Part shown: positions 31,826 through 42,886 of the stretch, in pieces
Layout of the letters: every line of letters starts with the position of its first letter
Numbering within the stretch: the first letter of the stretch is position 1
Assembly: GCA_033239125.1 (NCBI GenBank)
Contig: BSWB01000005.1
Coordinates: forward strand, 98,765,994-98,829,993
DNA length: 64,000 bases
DNA from: Fagopyrum homotropicum
Taxonomy: Eukaryota; Streptophyta; Magnoliopsida; Caryophyllales; Polygonaceae
Direction of reading: 5' to 3'
Program-made: the position numbers and the translations under genes
Notes under the pieces: model-generated
Told to the model about the DNA's origin: nothing
The model's input: only the letters and a program-made list of their open reading frames with translations
Database searches by the model: none

Positions 31826-33226
31826 TCAGTAGTCCTGATCCGGTGGTGGTGGTGGTATGTAGGGGAACTGAGTCGGATCATAGGGATAGCCCATGATATG
31901 CTGGAACTGTAGCTGAGCCATCATGTGCTGATGATGCTGCCGCTCCTGCATCTCGCGGATATCCAATGAAAGTGCAGCATATGAGTCGATAACCTGATCC
32001 GTCAGGTCATCGATCCGTCGGTGTGCAGCTCTGTCCCTAACTCCCCGCCTCCTGCGCCTAGCGGGCCTGACTGGAGAAGTCTCAGCTGGCGCTGGCTCAG
32101 TGTCCTCCTCGTCATCATCTAGATCAATAATGGGAGGCGCGCTCATCTCAGCTGTATCTGTCCCTGTGTCCATCGGGACGCCGCCTCCTCTCTCATCCAC
32201 GGTCTCATCATCGTCGTCATCATCCTCATCAGCCTCCTCCGCAGGGGCAGCTGCTCCCTCTCTGTAATCCTCCATAAGTGGACCCCAAGCAGTCTGCCAG
32301 TAATGTGGATCGAAGACAGAGAACTGTGCAGACCATCTGATGCCCTGAGGTGCAGTCTGCTCCCATGGCATAGCGACGTAGGGTGTAGTCAGTCCTCGGG
32401 GAACCAGAATCCTCCGAGTAATCATCTCCTGAAGTCCGAGCGGCTTGGCAGCCGCCGCCAATGTGCAAACGCTGAGGTCCATCCTGTGGTAAGTGGCGAT
32501 GTGGGTGACTAGACCTCCACAGCAAATATCTCCCTTCGCCTTGGCCTTGATCTTATGCAGATCCTCTGCTAAGAGCAAGCCAAAGTCTGGGAAACCTCCT
32601 GTGACCATGCAGTAAAGCGAAAAGAGCTCACCCTGTCTGATCTTCTGGGGCGTCTCAGTACGCGCCAGAAGCATCTCACTGAAGATCCTGTGGGCAAGTC
32701 TGAAGGCTGGGTGAAAGATGACTTTCTCCCTGGAATCTCCAGGGCGCCATCTGTCTGCGTGTGTAGTAATGTGGGCTATCTGTCCCCAGAACTCCCTAGC
32801 TACGGATCGGGAGGGAAAGTCTACAGCGGTGGGGTCAGGAAAGCCAAAAATCTCTCTCCAAATCTCTAATGGAACTATGAAGTTCCGGCTCATCAACCGA
32901 TACTTCACAGACCTCTCTGTGGGAAGGTAGGAGAAGGAGCTAACAAACTCGAGTGTCGGCTCTATGTAGGCTGGGGCTCGGATCTCAGTGAACTGATCCA
33001 GCCCCACTGTAGCAATCATCCTCCTAAGGTCAGCATCTAACCCTAGGCAGTCAAAAGCTGACACATCCAGAAATCGTGGTGCGATGACTGGACGTCCAGC
33101 TATCCTCTCATAGTCTACCCGGCATCTCTCGTGGATGGTCGGGCGGTAGGGACGGGATGAGGAAGGAGAAGGGGAAGGTGAGGATCTATCTCTCAGAGCT
33201 AAACGGCGATCCGAACTCATCTTCAA
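31826..33226 (-). CDS. Element D unit 1 post-pol protein (Athila ORF-1 type), 466 aa
   Basis: An open gene with the full ORF-1-type domain in about residues 25-300 (PVIAPRFLDVSAFDCLGL, RSVKYRLMSRNFIVP, FRLAHRIFSEMLLARTETPQ, GDICCGGLVTHIATYH). Then come an acidic run (DEDDDDDDE), an Arg-rich patch (RPARRRRRG), a short amphipathic segment (IDDLTDQVIDSYAALSLDI) and a PYIPPPPPDQDY tail. Either MKM or the MSS two codons later could be the start. It lies 3' of gag-PR-INT on the same strand, about 780 nt after its stop, so it would need its own transcript, splicing or re-initiation. In Athila this gene was called env-like; I see no convincing signal peptide or membrane segment. That it is open while RT is lost suggests a retained function. 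Confidence 0.9.
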   Translation of the reverse strand: MKMSSDRRLALRDRSSPSPSPSSSRPYRPTIHERCRVDYERIAGRPVIAPRFLDVSAFDCLGLDADLRRMIATVGLDQFTEIRAPAYIEPTLEFVSSFSYLPTERSVKYRLMSRNFIVPLEIWREIFGFPDPTAVDFPSRSVAREFWGQIAHITTHADRWRPGDSREKVIFHPAFRLAHRIFSEMLLARTETPQKIRQGELFSLYCMVTGGFPDFGLLLAEDLHKIKAKAKGDICCGGLVTHIATYHRMDLSVCTLAAAAKPLGLQEMITRRILVPRGLTTPYVAMPWEQTAPQGIRWSAQFSVFDPHYWQTAWGPLMEDYREGAAAPAEEADEDDDDDDETVDERGGGVPMDTGTDTAEMSAPPIIDLDDDEEDTEPAPAETSPVRPARRRRRGVRDRAAHRRIDDLTDQVIDSYAALSLDIREMQERQHHQHMMAQLQFQHIMGYPYDPTQFPYIPPPPPDQDY

Positions 33227-34005
33227 AACACACTGTCAGACTACCTCGGTCGACTGAGAACTCCAAGAATCACCTCGACCGAGGTGCAGAACGACTGGAC
33301 CGAGGCGAAGACAGTTCGATTTCCACTCTCTGATTTTCAGTTCTTTTCCCCCTAAAATCACTACCGATGCTTCCTAAGGGGTACTTATAGATTTCCTCAA
33401 CAGAATCAGGGGCAACCAAAGCCCAAATTGCAGAAAACGAACGAGTTAGGGTTTTCGAACGCTTTTACCTCGTTTCGGTCGAAACGCTCAAATTTCTTGC
33501 AGATCTGTAGTTGCAATCGATCCTTCTACCCCTTAATTGCAGTTTGGAAGCAGAAATCGTCGGAAACGAGTGAGAAATGGAGGAGCGAGGTGCTGCTGTC
33601 CGCCGCGGTCGAAATGGGTAAGTAAAAAGTGAAAAGTAATTTTTCCCTTTTTATACTGTTACTGGATCTGCTGTCACCTCGGTCGAGATGGTCTCGACTG
33701 GCCCGAGGTGGCATGGACCGAGGTGGTTCTGCAGAAACCCTAGTCGCCTCGGTTGCTTCAAGAATCAACTCGGTCGAGGTGCTCTGACAGTAACTGAGGT
33801 GCTTCTGTCTTCTCAAAATCTCGAACTTCTCTCCCTCCAGATGTGCTCCTTCTTGTTGTCTGTCCAGAACACCAAAAACAAAGCAAAGCAAAGCAAAAAC
33901 AAAAACTATCTAAGCTAGACTAGAAAACGGGAAAGAATAGCAATACCTTGGGTTGCCTCCCAAGAAGCGCTTGATTTAAGGTCGCTAGCTGGACCATGAT
34001 GCGTC
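33227..34005 (-). other. Element D unit 1 spacer between integrase and ORF-1
   Basis: No gene. It carries the AGGCAA hairpin next to the integrase stop and a dense group of family motifs at about 33244-33305 and 33675-33800 (for example CACCTCGACCGAGGTG at 33271-33286). It is likely the ORF-1 leader. Confidence 0.7.
33947..33964 (-). promoter_or_regulatory. Post-pol AGGCAA hairpin (element D unit 1)
   Basis: CTTGGG-AGGCAA-CCCAAG on the minus strand, 41 nt after the integrase stop, preceded by the shared AAGCGCTT box. Confidence 0.65.
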
Positions 34006-37000
34006 TCAAAGGAGGTAGATCGGTGCAACCTCCTCAACCGGCGTTTCCGGTAGGTACTTCTTAAGTCTATGACCGTTGACCTTGAAGCTTCCGCTAGTTT
34101 CACCCCATATTTCAACTGCACCATGAGGGAAAACATGTTTCACAACATAAGGTCCGGTCCATCTAGATTTCAACTTACCTGGAAAAAGACGGAGGCGGGA
34201 GTTGAAGAGTAGAACTAAATCTCCCTCGTTAAGCTCCTTTGGAACGATACGCTTGTCATGCCATCTCTTCGTCCTTTCCTTGTAGATTTTGGCATTCTCG
34301 TAAGCGTTCAAACGCAGCTCTTCCAGCTCGTTAAGCTCCAATAGTCGTTTCTCACCGGCCTCCTTGATGTCAAAGTTCAACCATTTGATAGCCCAATACG
34401 CCTTGTGCTCCAGTTCAACGGGCAAATGGCAAGACTTCCCATATACCATATTATAAGGGGTGGTACCTATGGGAGTCTTGAATGCTGTCCTGTACGCCCA
34501 AAGAGCATCGTCCAATTTCATGGACCAATCCTTCCTCGTTCTAGAGACGGTCTTCTCCAAAATTGCCTTGATTTCTCTATTCGAGATCTCGACCTGTCCA
34601 CTAGTTTGAGGGTGATAAGCGGTTGATACCTTGTGGGTTACCCCATACTTCGATAGAAGTGCCTTAAACTTCCGGTTGATGAAATGCGTTCCTCCATCGC
34701 TGATGATGATGCGTGGAGTTCCAAATCGTGGGAAGATAGTTCTATTCAAGAACTTTACAACTACTTTCGCGTCGTTAGTGGGAGAAGCAATGGCTTCAAC
34801 CCATCTAGAGACGTAATCGACGGCAAGGAGAATGTAGAGGTTTCCTCCGGAGGAAGGGAAAGGTCCCATGAAGTCAATCCCCCATACATCAAAGATTTCC
34901 ACTTCTTGGATGTTATTAAGCGGCATCTCGTTCCTCCTTGATAAGTTCCCTGTTCTTTGGCATGCATCACAAGAAACAACAAAAGATTGCACATCCTTAA
35001 ATAATGTAGGCCAAAAGAAACCGGAACGCAATACCTTAGCACATGTTTTATCGGTGCTAGCATGTCCTCCGCAAGGAAGTGAATGGCAATGCCTTATGAC
35101 GCTATTAACTTCGTCTTCCGGAATGCACCTTCGAAGCATCCCATCCGGTCCACGCTTGAATAGCAGCGGCTCATCCCAGTAGTAATGTCGTACTTCCTTG
35201 AAGAATCTCTTCTTTTGAGAGTACGTTAATCCGGGGGGTATTTCCTGGCAAACAAGATAATTCACAATATCAGCATACCAAGGACCTTTATTATCAGAAA
35301 GTTGGTGGAGGGAATGATCCACCAACTGTGGGTGAATGTCAGAGAAGGGAGTAGAAAAATTGTTATTCTCAGCAATCTCAGTTGACATCATCTCGCTGTC
35401 GACCTCGGTCGAGGCGCAGAGGCGTTGACCGAGGTGTTCTTCAGACGCCTCGCTCAGTCCAGAAGGTGCCTCGGTCGAGGTACTGCTACTGGATCCGAGG
35501 CTGGAAATCTTCGTTTCCTGGATCAGCTTCTCAGTTTTAGCTCCTGGATCTTCTTCCAGTGCCTTTAAGCTCCGTATATCTGCATCACAAGAAGCATCTA
35601 TACCTTCCTCCATTAAACTGAAGCTTATAACTCTTTCGAGTGGATCATTAATAAGGATAGAGCTCACCAATTCTCTTGATTCTTCTTCATCGTAGATGTT
35701 GAAGATATCATCAGTTAGTTGCTCCCCCTTCATGGCTGCAAGTAGTGCGAATTCCACCTCATCGCCACCAACGTTGAATTTCAACTTGGCGTTCTTGCAA
35801 TCCACATTGCAACCCGAAGTTGCTAGAAATGGCCTCCCGAGAATGATGGGAACTGGATAATCTACGGGAATGTCAAGTACAACAAAATCTATAGGTAGAT
35901 AGAAGTTGCCTAACTTGACCGGAACGTCTTCCAAGATGCCCACGGGATGGGTAATGGAGCGATCCGCCATGTAAAGTCGAATCTTGACCGGCTTGGGCTC
36001 TCCAAGACCGATCTTAGTGCATAGCTCCAGCGGGATGATGCTCACGCTGGCTCCTAGATCGCAAAGGGCTTCACAAGTGACATCCCCAACTTGAATGGGA
36101 ATGCAAAATGAGCCGGGATCTCTCAATTTAGGTGGCATCTTTTCCTTCATGATCTTGATAAGCTCCGAAGATTTAGATGTCATCCTAACTTCACCAACAT
36201 CCTCCAGCTTCCTCTTCCTTGATAAGATTTCTTTTAAGAACTTCCCATAGGCGGGCATACCTAAAATAGCATCAAGGAAAGGAATATTAATATGTAGCTT
36301 ATTCATCAAGTCAAGAAACTTACCAAAGTGCTTGTCAAGATGTGCTCTGGCTCTGGACTGAGGGAATGGAAGTGGTGGTTTATATGCAGGAGGTGGAACA
36401 TAAGTTTCTATCGTTCCTCCTGCTTTCTGTTGCGCCGCCTCGGTTGGCATCTCGGTCGAGGTGTTCTTCGACTGGATCTGGACCGAGGTGGTCTGCGTCG
36501 AGCGAGGTACTGGATCTACAGTTTTGAGTCCACTCCTCGTCGTGATGGCCATGCACTGGCCCTTAGGGTTAGTTTCCGTCTTTGCTGGAAGCTTCCCTGG
36601 ATCTCTTGGTGCTTCATTCGCCCTATTAGCAAGTTGTTGTTCGAAGGACTTTTGGGCCCTCGAAAATGAAGTCATGGAATTCTCCATAGCACTAAGCTTG
36701 ATCAAGATTGCCTCCAGGACTGCGTCCTTCTTTTCCGGCTGAGACGAACTTGATCCTTGCCCTTGGCTCTTCAATGGAGTAGAAGAAGAAGAAGGAGAAG
36801 AGAGGAAAGGGTTAGAGGAATCATTGGAGTTGGAGTTCGAATGGTTGTTACCGTTGTTTTGGTTATTATTCGCTCTCCAGTTGTTGCTATTGGATCCTCT
36901 ATTGTTGTTGTTTCGGGGTCCGTTGTTGTTGTTACGATACCCGTTGTTGTTGTTGTTGTTGTTCCTTTGCCCTTGCTCTTCCTTCTTAGTTTGAGCCATC

Positions 37001-38139
37001 AATAGCTCCTTCAATTGCTTCACGTCGTTCTTTAAGGACGTGAGTTGGTTGTCGTTGGGTTGAGTCCCTTGAAAGTTGACTCTTTTAACTCCACCTTCAG
37101 CTCCTTGGTGGGTGTACTTTTCCATGTGCAAGGCTTGCTTCTCAATGAAGTCCCAAGCCTCGTCAACCGCCATGTCCATGAAGGTACCGGCGGAGAGTAG
37201 TTGGAGATTGAACTGGGTGTTTCCGTCCAGCCCTTTGAAGTAGATCTCCAACAACTCGATCTTTGGAATCCCATGATGTGGGCAATCCAAAAGGATATCC
37301 TTGAACCGCTCCCAAGATTTAGACAAGCTCTCCTTGTCCTTCATGATGAAAGCATTGATCTTCCCTCTCATTTCAGCAGTCTTTGAGGGGGGAAAGAATT
37401 TGGTCAAGAATTCCGTAGTCATCTCTTCCCATGTGCTAATTTTTCCTGGAGGAAGAGATTGATACCAAGTAAGAGCTCTATCTTTTAAAGAAAAGTAAAA
37501 AGGTCTTAGCTTGTAGTTGTTGTTCTCAATTCTGGATGGTCGCAAGGTTTCCATCAAGATCTCGTAGTTTTGAAGATGTTGATGCGGCGACTCCTTCTCT
37601 AGTCCTCCGAATTGACATTGGCGAATCATGGCTAGAACTTGCGGTCGAAGTTCGTAGTCATGATCTGCTGGATCTCCCAGGTTCACTCCTGGACGCCTCA
37701 GTTGTTGATTAGGGTCCATCCTTTGACCTAGGGTTTGTGGAATTCCTGCAAGAAGAACATCTCGGACTGGCATCCGAGGTGGAAGTATCTCGGCCGGGGC
37801 GTCAGGTACTGGAATCTGCCTCGGTCGAGGATCAACTACTGGATCCTCCCTCGGTCGAAGTAGAATCTGGTCCCGAATGGTTGCAATCTCAGCTTCGATT
37901 GCTACAGTCCTGGCCTGATTCTCTTCTTTCTCTTGCCTTAGCTCTTCTTTACTGAGACGTAGTAGCTCCTGCGTCTCTCTCAATTGGGCCGCAAGATCGC
38001 GATCGTCTTGTTGGGCCATCTTCGCTTCTCTTAAGCGTCGCTTGTATGTCTTTTCTGGTTCGGGATCGTAAGGAACGATTTCCTTCCCAGTGCGGGTTCT
38101 TCGCATATACCTAAGAAAGAACCTGCAAAAGTCACTCAA
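34006..38139 (-). CDS. gag-pol: Element D unit 1 gag-protease-integrase polyprotein without RT and RNase H, 1377 aa
   Basis: One open frame. The Met at residue 12 (MRRTRTGKEIVPYDPEPEK, base 38106) matches the start of B and is the likelier start. Gag core spans about 148-310, an Asn-rich region 393-430, and ITTRSG lies at 532-537. Protease has CDLGAS at 693-698 and ILGRPFLATSGC at 766-777. At about residues 925-951 the sequence passes straight from the protease-RT linker into the integrase N-terminal region (WYADIVNYLVCQEIPPG); about 550 residues with RT and RNase H, present in A and B, are missing without a frame break. Integrase is complete: HHCC zinc region (H1019, H1026, C1057, C1060) and triad D1089, D1148, E1184. 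It could supply particles, maturation and integration but not cDNA synthesis. Confidence 0.93.
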   Translation of the reverse strand: MSDFCRFFLRYMRRTRTGKEIVPYDPEPEKTYKRRLREAKMAQQDDRDLAAQLRETQELLRLSKEELRQEKEENQARTVAIEAEIATIRDQILLRPREDPVVDPRPRQIPVPDAPAEILPPRMPVRDVLLAGIPQTLGQRMDPNQQLRRPGVNLGDPADHDYELRPQVLAMIRQCQFGGLEKESPHQHLQNYEILMETLRPSRIENNNYKLRPFYFSLKDRALTWYQSLPPGKISTWEEMTTEFLTKFFPPSKTAEMRGKINAFIMKDKESLSKSWERFKDILLDCPHHGIPKIELLEIYFKGLDGNTQFNLQLLSAGTFMDMAVDEAWDFIEKQALHMEKYTHQGAEGGVKRVNFQGTQPNDNQLTSLKNDVKQLKELLMAQTKKEEQGQRNNNNNNNGYRNNNNGPRNNNNRGSNSNNWRANNNQNNGNNHSNSNSNDSSNPFLSSPSSSSTPLKSQGQGSSSSQPEKKDAVLEAILIKLSAMENSMTSFSRAQKSFEQQLANRANEAPRDPGKLPAKTETNPKGQCMAITTRSGLKTVDPVPRSTQTTSVQIQSKNTSTEMPTEAAQQKAGGTIETYVPPPAYKPPLPFPQSRARAHLDKHFGKFLDLMNKLHINIPFLDAILGMPAYGKFLKEILSRKRKLEDVGEVRMTSKSSELIKIMKEKMPPKLRDPGSFCIPIQVGDVTCEALCDLGASVSIIPLELCTKIGLGEPKPVKIRLYMADRSITHPVGILEDVPVKLGNFYLPIDFVVLDIPVDYPVPIILGRPFLATSGCNVDCKNAKLKFNVGGDEVEFALLAAMKGEQLTDDIFNIYDEEESRELVSSILINDPLERVISFSLMEEGIDASCDADIRSLKALEEDPGAKTEKLIQETKISSLGSSSSTSTEAPSGLSEASEEHLGQRLCASTEVDSEMMSTEIAENNNFSTPFSDIHPQLVDHSLHQLSDNKGPWYADIVNYLVCQEIPPGLTYSQKKRFFKEVRHYYWDEPLLFKRGPDGMLRRCIPEDEVNSVIRHCHSLPCGGHASTDKTCAKVLRSGFFWPTLFKDVQSFVVSCDACQRTGNLSRRNEMPLNNIQEVEIFDVWGIDFMGPFPSSGGNLYILLAVDYVSRWVEAIASPTNDAKVVVKFLNRTIFPRFGTPRIIISDGGTHFINRKFKALLSKYGVTHKVSTAYHPQTSGQVEISNREIKAILEKTVSRTRKDWSMKLDDALWAYRTAFKTPIGTTPYNMVYGKSCHLPVELEHKAYWAIKWLNFDIKEAGEKRLLELNELEELRLNAYENAKIYKERTKRWHDKRIVPKELNEGDLVLLFNSRLRLFPGKLKSRWTGPYVVKHVFPHGAVEIWGETSGSFKVNGHRLKKYLPETPVEEVAPIYLL

Positions 38140-38207
38140 GTAGAGTGGTTAGACAAAACGGGGCAAATGCCCCAAGAGCAAACCGTACCGGCTCGGTCTA
38201 GACCAAG

Positions 38208-38225
38208 TCCCCGGCAACGGCGCCA
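38208..38225 (-). promoter_or_regulatory. Primer-binding site, element D unit 1
   Basis: Minus strand TGGCGCCGTTGCCGGGGA, 6 nt from LTR 2. Confidence 0.9.
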
Positions 38226-38231
38226 AAAACT

Positions 38232-39987
38232 TGTTCGCTCCAAACGGTGTGTGCAAGCTTTAAATTTATAACCCTAGACTTAAGCTTAAAACAAGGATGC
38301 GAACCCGCAGTGTACGGGTCAATCGTAGTAAAAGCAAGAAAATTCCAGGGGTCGATCACAGGGACTCGGTGAAACGGAGTCAATACGGTATGCTAATGTC
38401 AATGCTAACCACAAGAGCAATTAACACAATCAAAGATGAATAAGATGTCAAATAAAGCAAACATGCAATTCTAGGGATTAAGGCGTCTAGTTGTGGTTCC
38501 AACTCAAGATCTATAGATAAGCGGACAAAGCTGAGATTTTTGCGTGGGGAAGGTGTTTCTAAAGTGGAGTAGATCACCGGGTAAGTCTCACTACACACTA
38601 ATCCTAAACCGTAACTCCTATTACCGGGTAAGTCTCAAGGAATCAAGATAAAGAATTATAACCTCAAACTAACATACCACCTAAGGGAATAGAATCAACC
38701 TTTACCGGGTAAGTCTCAGGCTAACTCACAAAGATGGGATGGAAGCACACTCAAACCCCAATAAAGGATAAACCTTTATTACCTACACTTACGATCGTTG
38801 ATACACAAACTAAGGAATTACCGGGTAAGTCTCATCCTAAGCTTGCATTGAACCAGGAAGGCGTAATAAGAATAGGATTTGGCAAACTCTAACACTTAAC
38901 TCTCAGTTTAAGGTCGGATAAGTCACCTCGGTCAGCCAGTTACCACCTCGGCCGAAATGTTCATCGACTGAACGAGATGCTTAGGGTTAAGGTTAAAGAC
39001 TCGAACTTTCAGGATCCTACTGGAATCTAAGATTATTCTATCATTGTTTTCCCCACAACCTTCAGCCAATCACCCTAGAATCACACAAGGAAATTAGCCA
39101 CTCATCATCATAGTGAAAGTATTAAATGTAAGGGAAGAAGGTGAATATTTGAACAAAGAAGAATTTAAGGAAAAGACTTCAATAACTGAATCAAATATCA
39201 CAACAAAAGTGTTCCTTGGATAATAATCCAACAAGATAAGAAAACAATTGAGGGAGTTGAAGACAATCTTACAAAACCCTCCAAAAGCTATAAAAGCTAT
39301 AGTCTTCAATCTTCCTTCAACCTTCAAAAAGGTTCTTCGAAAAGCTCCCAAATTGGAGTAGGCGGCTTGCTTGCGCTGATAGCGGATGTATGCGGGCTGT
39401 GGTATGCGAGATCTAAGCCTCCTCCGATTTGTGGAAAATCCAACCCTTTTTATAGGAAAATAACCCTCCAAAGATAATAAATCTTCGAAAGATATTATCC
39501 CATAAATATAGGTAAAATATATGATTCTGCATATCTCCTTCCTTCCAGAAGCCAAGCCCAAAAATATAAGATCACTTTCCAATTTTAAAAGATCTCAGCC
39601 AGGAATAAAATATTCTCGCCGCGTCCTAGGTATTCGCCTCGGTCGAGTCGGCTTCTCTGGATCACCTCGGTCGAGATGAATCTCTGGTCAACCGAGGTGA
39701 CTCACAACTGAATGTAGAATCTCTCAAAACTGGTCCAAAGTGAATCCTTACTTCATGGCTATGCTTCCTGGATGTAGCTCCAAATGACTCATGACTCCTT
39801 TTGCTCCTTTTTGATGCGAAACGTGCCATTTTACCTGCAATTACAACGAAACTAGGTGTAGACCTCGATTCTCGCAAAGGTAGATGAAATGGTAAAAGAA
39901 TCACATATTATACATACAAACATGCGGATTATTGAAGATAAAACGTCCAAACAAACCCCAAAATATAGACTATAATTCATGCTATCA
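38232..39987 (-). repeat. Element D LTR 2 (central, shared by both units)
   Basis: It serves as 3' LTR of the right unit and 5' LTR of the left unit. It looks the same as LTR 1 by eye, including an intact TATA (CTATAAAAA, 39447-39455). Confidence 0.93.
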
Positions 39988-41476
39988 AAATACCTCATAC
40001 TTAGCCCTTGCTTGTCCCCAAGCAAGTTCCTCATATAGAAGACAAGATAGAATGGATTATTAGTCAATAAAATCGATGAAAAAAAAAATCTTTCAAAAAC
40101 ATTTTATGGTGTGCAACTATCATAGATCACTCTAAGAGAATACTTCCTGGAATTTAGAAACTCAATATGCTCAAAACATTTTATAAATATAGGAAAGTTG
40201 TTCATCTTTGCATAAAATCATAGAATGCATAATAAATCATAATTATCAAAATTAATCATGTATAATCCAGTTTAAACTACTAAGTCAATCAACAAGCTCA
40301 AGGTCTCAAGGGCTTCCCAAAAGAAAGGTCAAGAAACGTGTAGGGTAGGGATGTATGTAAGGTAATGTGGTGCTAGAATCCGGGAAAAGGATGAACTTCA
40401 CTTTCACTTTGACTTGCAACATCTTCCACCAATAAGCTTTGCTTATCTCACACTTTTTCTTTTTACTTTACTTTTTGGGATGCATGGACAGAGGTGCACA
40501 ATAACCGAAGCCTAGGAGATCCGCAATCATCAATTTCTCGAGATGCATCAAACCCTTGATGCACATACCATGACCCGTTAGGAATATCGCTCAATCCGAC
40601 TTTGGCAAGACACAAACACCCGGCTATGTGAATGGTGCCGAGTTACTCATCTTCATGATTGACTTCCCCAAACCTATTATTGCTTTCTAACACTTTCGCT
40701 TTCAGCCACTTCTCAACTTTTGACTTGCTTTCACCACTTCGCTTGCTTCCAAATTCCCGGATAGGTAAAGGGAGGCAAAATGTATATGAGGGGCTAAGCA
40801 TGATCAAGCAGAAGAAGAAGAGAGAATGAATTGCCTTGGTCTTTCCAAGAAGAAAGTGAGAGAACTTATCCTGCAGTGTCAACCTTCAAATTCAACATAA
40901 TTTGGATAAAAACGAAGAATTAAACATGCCAATAATTTCAAACAAATCATTTAGCAACTTAATCACTTCATAAAACCTTTTAAACACATAAAGGATTTAA
41001 AACCAGTCAGTAAACAAGATCTTCACTGAGATCATATCCAGATAAGTAACACAAAAATTGTTTTCGAAAACTCTCAGTTAACACACCTCGGTCGAGATGT
41101 TCTTGGTTCAACCGAGGTGAAACACCTCGTTTCGCCAGAATCTCCCCGGTCGAGGTCGAAAAAAAAAATTTTTTTTTTTTTTTTTTTTTTTTTCTTCAGT
41201 TTCGACGTTTTTTCAATCAAATAACCTGTAAGTATGCATGCAATCTCAGATAAACATATAAATGCAGAAGTGAAGCATAAATATAAATATCCAGTCAATA
41301 AAATACATCAAGTAGTCGAATACATCAAGTAGTCACATAGTCAAATAATACAGACAAATACCCCATACTTGAGACACACTGTCCCAGTGGGTATAATAAA
41401 AGTCTAAATGAAAGAGGACTCACCGGATAAAGAGCTGAACTGCATAAAAATATAATAAATAAAACTCTGCAGCTCC
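39988..41476 (-). other. Element D unit 2: 3' untranslated region and polypurine tract
   Basis: Copy of 30338-31825 with one more T in the homopolymer. Pre-PPT hairpin at 40007-40026, conserved block at 40484-40676. Confidence 0.75.
40007..40026 (-). promoter_or_regulatory. Pre-PPT hairpin (element D unit 2)
   Basis: Same as in unit 1, 19 nt before LTR 2. Confidence 0.75.
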
Positions 41477-42886
41477 TCAGTAGTCCTGATCCGGTGGTGG
41501 TGGTGGTATGTAGGGGAACTGAGTCGGATCATAGGGATAGCCCATGATATGCTGGAACTGTAGCTGAGCCATCATGTGCTGATGATGCTGCCGCTCCTGC
41601 ATCTCGCGGATATCCAATGAAAGTGCAGCATATGAGTCGATAACCTGATCCGTCAGGTCATCGATCCGTCGGTGTGCAGCTCTGTCCCTAACTCCCCGCC
41701 TCCTGCGCCTAGCGGGCCTGACTGGAGAAGTCTCAGCTGGCGCTGGCTCAGTGTCCTCCTCGTCATCATCTAGATCAATAATGGGAGGCGCGCTCATCTC
41801 AGCTGTATCTGTCCCTGTGTCCATCGGGACGCCGCCTCCTCTCTCATCCACGGTCTCATCATCGTCGTCATCATCCTCATCAGCCTCCTCAGCCTCCTCC
41901 GCAGGGGCAGCTGCTCCCTCTCTGTAATCCTCCATAAGTGGACCCCAAGCAGTCTGCCAGTAATGTGGATCGAAGACAGAGAACTGTGCAGACCATCTGA
42001 TGCCCTGAGGTGCAGTCTGCTCCCATGGCATAGCGACGTAGGGTGTAGTCAGTCCTCGGGGAACCAGAATCCTCCGAGTAATCATCTCCTGAAGTCCGAG
42101 CGGCTTGGCAGCCGCCGCCAATGTGCAAACGCTGAGGTCCATCCTGTGGTAAGTGGCGATGTGGGTGACTAGACCTCCACAGCAAATATCTCCCTTCGCC
42201 TTGGCCTTGATCTTATGCAGATCCTCTGCTAAGAGCAAGCCAAAGTCTGGGAAACCTCCTGTGACCATGCAGTAAAGCGAAAAGAGCTCACCCTGTCTGA
42301 TCTTCTGGGGCGTCTCAGTACGCGCCAGAAGCATCTCACTGAAGATCCTGTGGGCAAGTCTGAAGGCTGGGTGAAAGATGACTTTCTCCCTGGAATCTCC
42401 AGGGCGCCATCTGTCTGCGTGTGTAGTAATGTGGGCTATCTGTCCCCAGAACTCCCTAGCTACGGATCGGGAGGGAAAGTCTACAGCGGTGGGGTCAGGA
42501 AAGCCAAAAATCTCTCTCCAAATCTCTAATGGAACTATGAAGTTCCGGCTCATCAACCGATACTTCACAGACCTCTCTGTGGGAAGGTAGGAGAAGGAGC
42601 TAACAAACTCGAGTGTCGGCTCTATGTAGGCTGGGGCTCGGATCTCAGTGAACTGATCCAGCCCCACTGTAGCAATCATCCTCCTAAGGTCAGCATCTAA
42701 CCCTAGGCAGTCAAAAGCTGACACATCCAGAAATCGTGGTGCGATGACTGGACGTCCAGCTATCCTCTCATAGTCTACCCGGCATCTCTCGTGGATGGTC
42801 GGGCGGTAGGGACGGGATGAGGAAGGAGAAGGGGAAGGTGAGGATCTATCTCTCAGAGCTAAACGGCGATCCGAACTCATCTTCAA
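41477..42886 (-). CDS. Element D unit 2 post-pol protein (Athila ORF-1 type), 469 aa
   Basis: Same protein as at 31826-33226 except for three extra residues (a second EEA before the acidic run), the result of a 9-bp in-frame insertion. The frame is otherwise open with the same domain order: ORF-1-type domain, acidic run, Arg-rich patch, amphipathic segment, Pro-rich tail. The insertion duplicates a local GCCTCCTCA-type unit, so replication slippage is the likely cause. It is the main length difference between the two units. Confidence 0.9.
   Translation of the reverse strand: MKMSSDRRLALRDRSSPSPSPSSSRPYRPTIHERCRVDYERIAGRPVIAPRFLDVSAFDCLGLDADLRRMIATVGLDQFTEIRAPAYIEPTLEFVSSFSYLPTERSVKYRLMSRNFIVPLEIWREIFGFPDPTAVDFPSRSVAREFWGQIAHITTHADRWRPGDSREKVIFHPAFRLAHRIFSEMLLARTETPQKIRQGELFSLYCMVTGGFPDFGLLLAEDLHKIKAKAKGDICCGGLVTHIATYHRMDLSVCTLAAAAKPLGLQEMITRRILVPRGLTTPYVAMPWEQTAPQGIRWSAQFSVFDPHYWQTAWGPLMEDYREGAAAPAEEAEEADEDDDDDDETVDERGGGVPMDTGTDTAEMSAPPIIDLDDDEEDTEPAPAETSPVRPARRRRRGVRDRAAHRRIDDLTDQVIDSYAALSLDIREMQERQHHQHMMAQLQFQHIMGYPYDPTQFPYIPPPPPDQDY

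Noticed and set aside
36328..37386. Plus-strand ORFs opposite the D polyprotein
   Set aside because: They are antisense shadows of the conserved gag-protease frame, with Val-rich runs reflecting the Asn codons.
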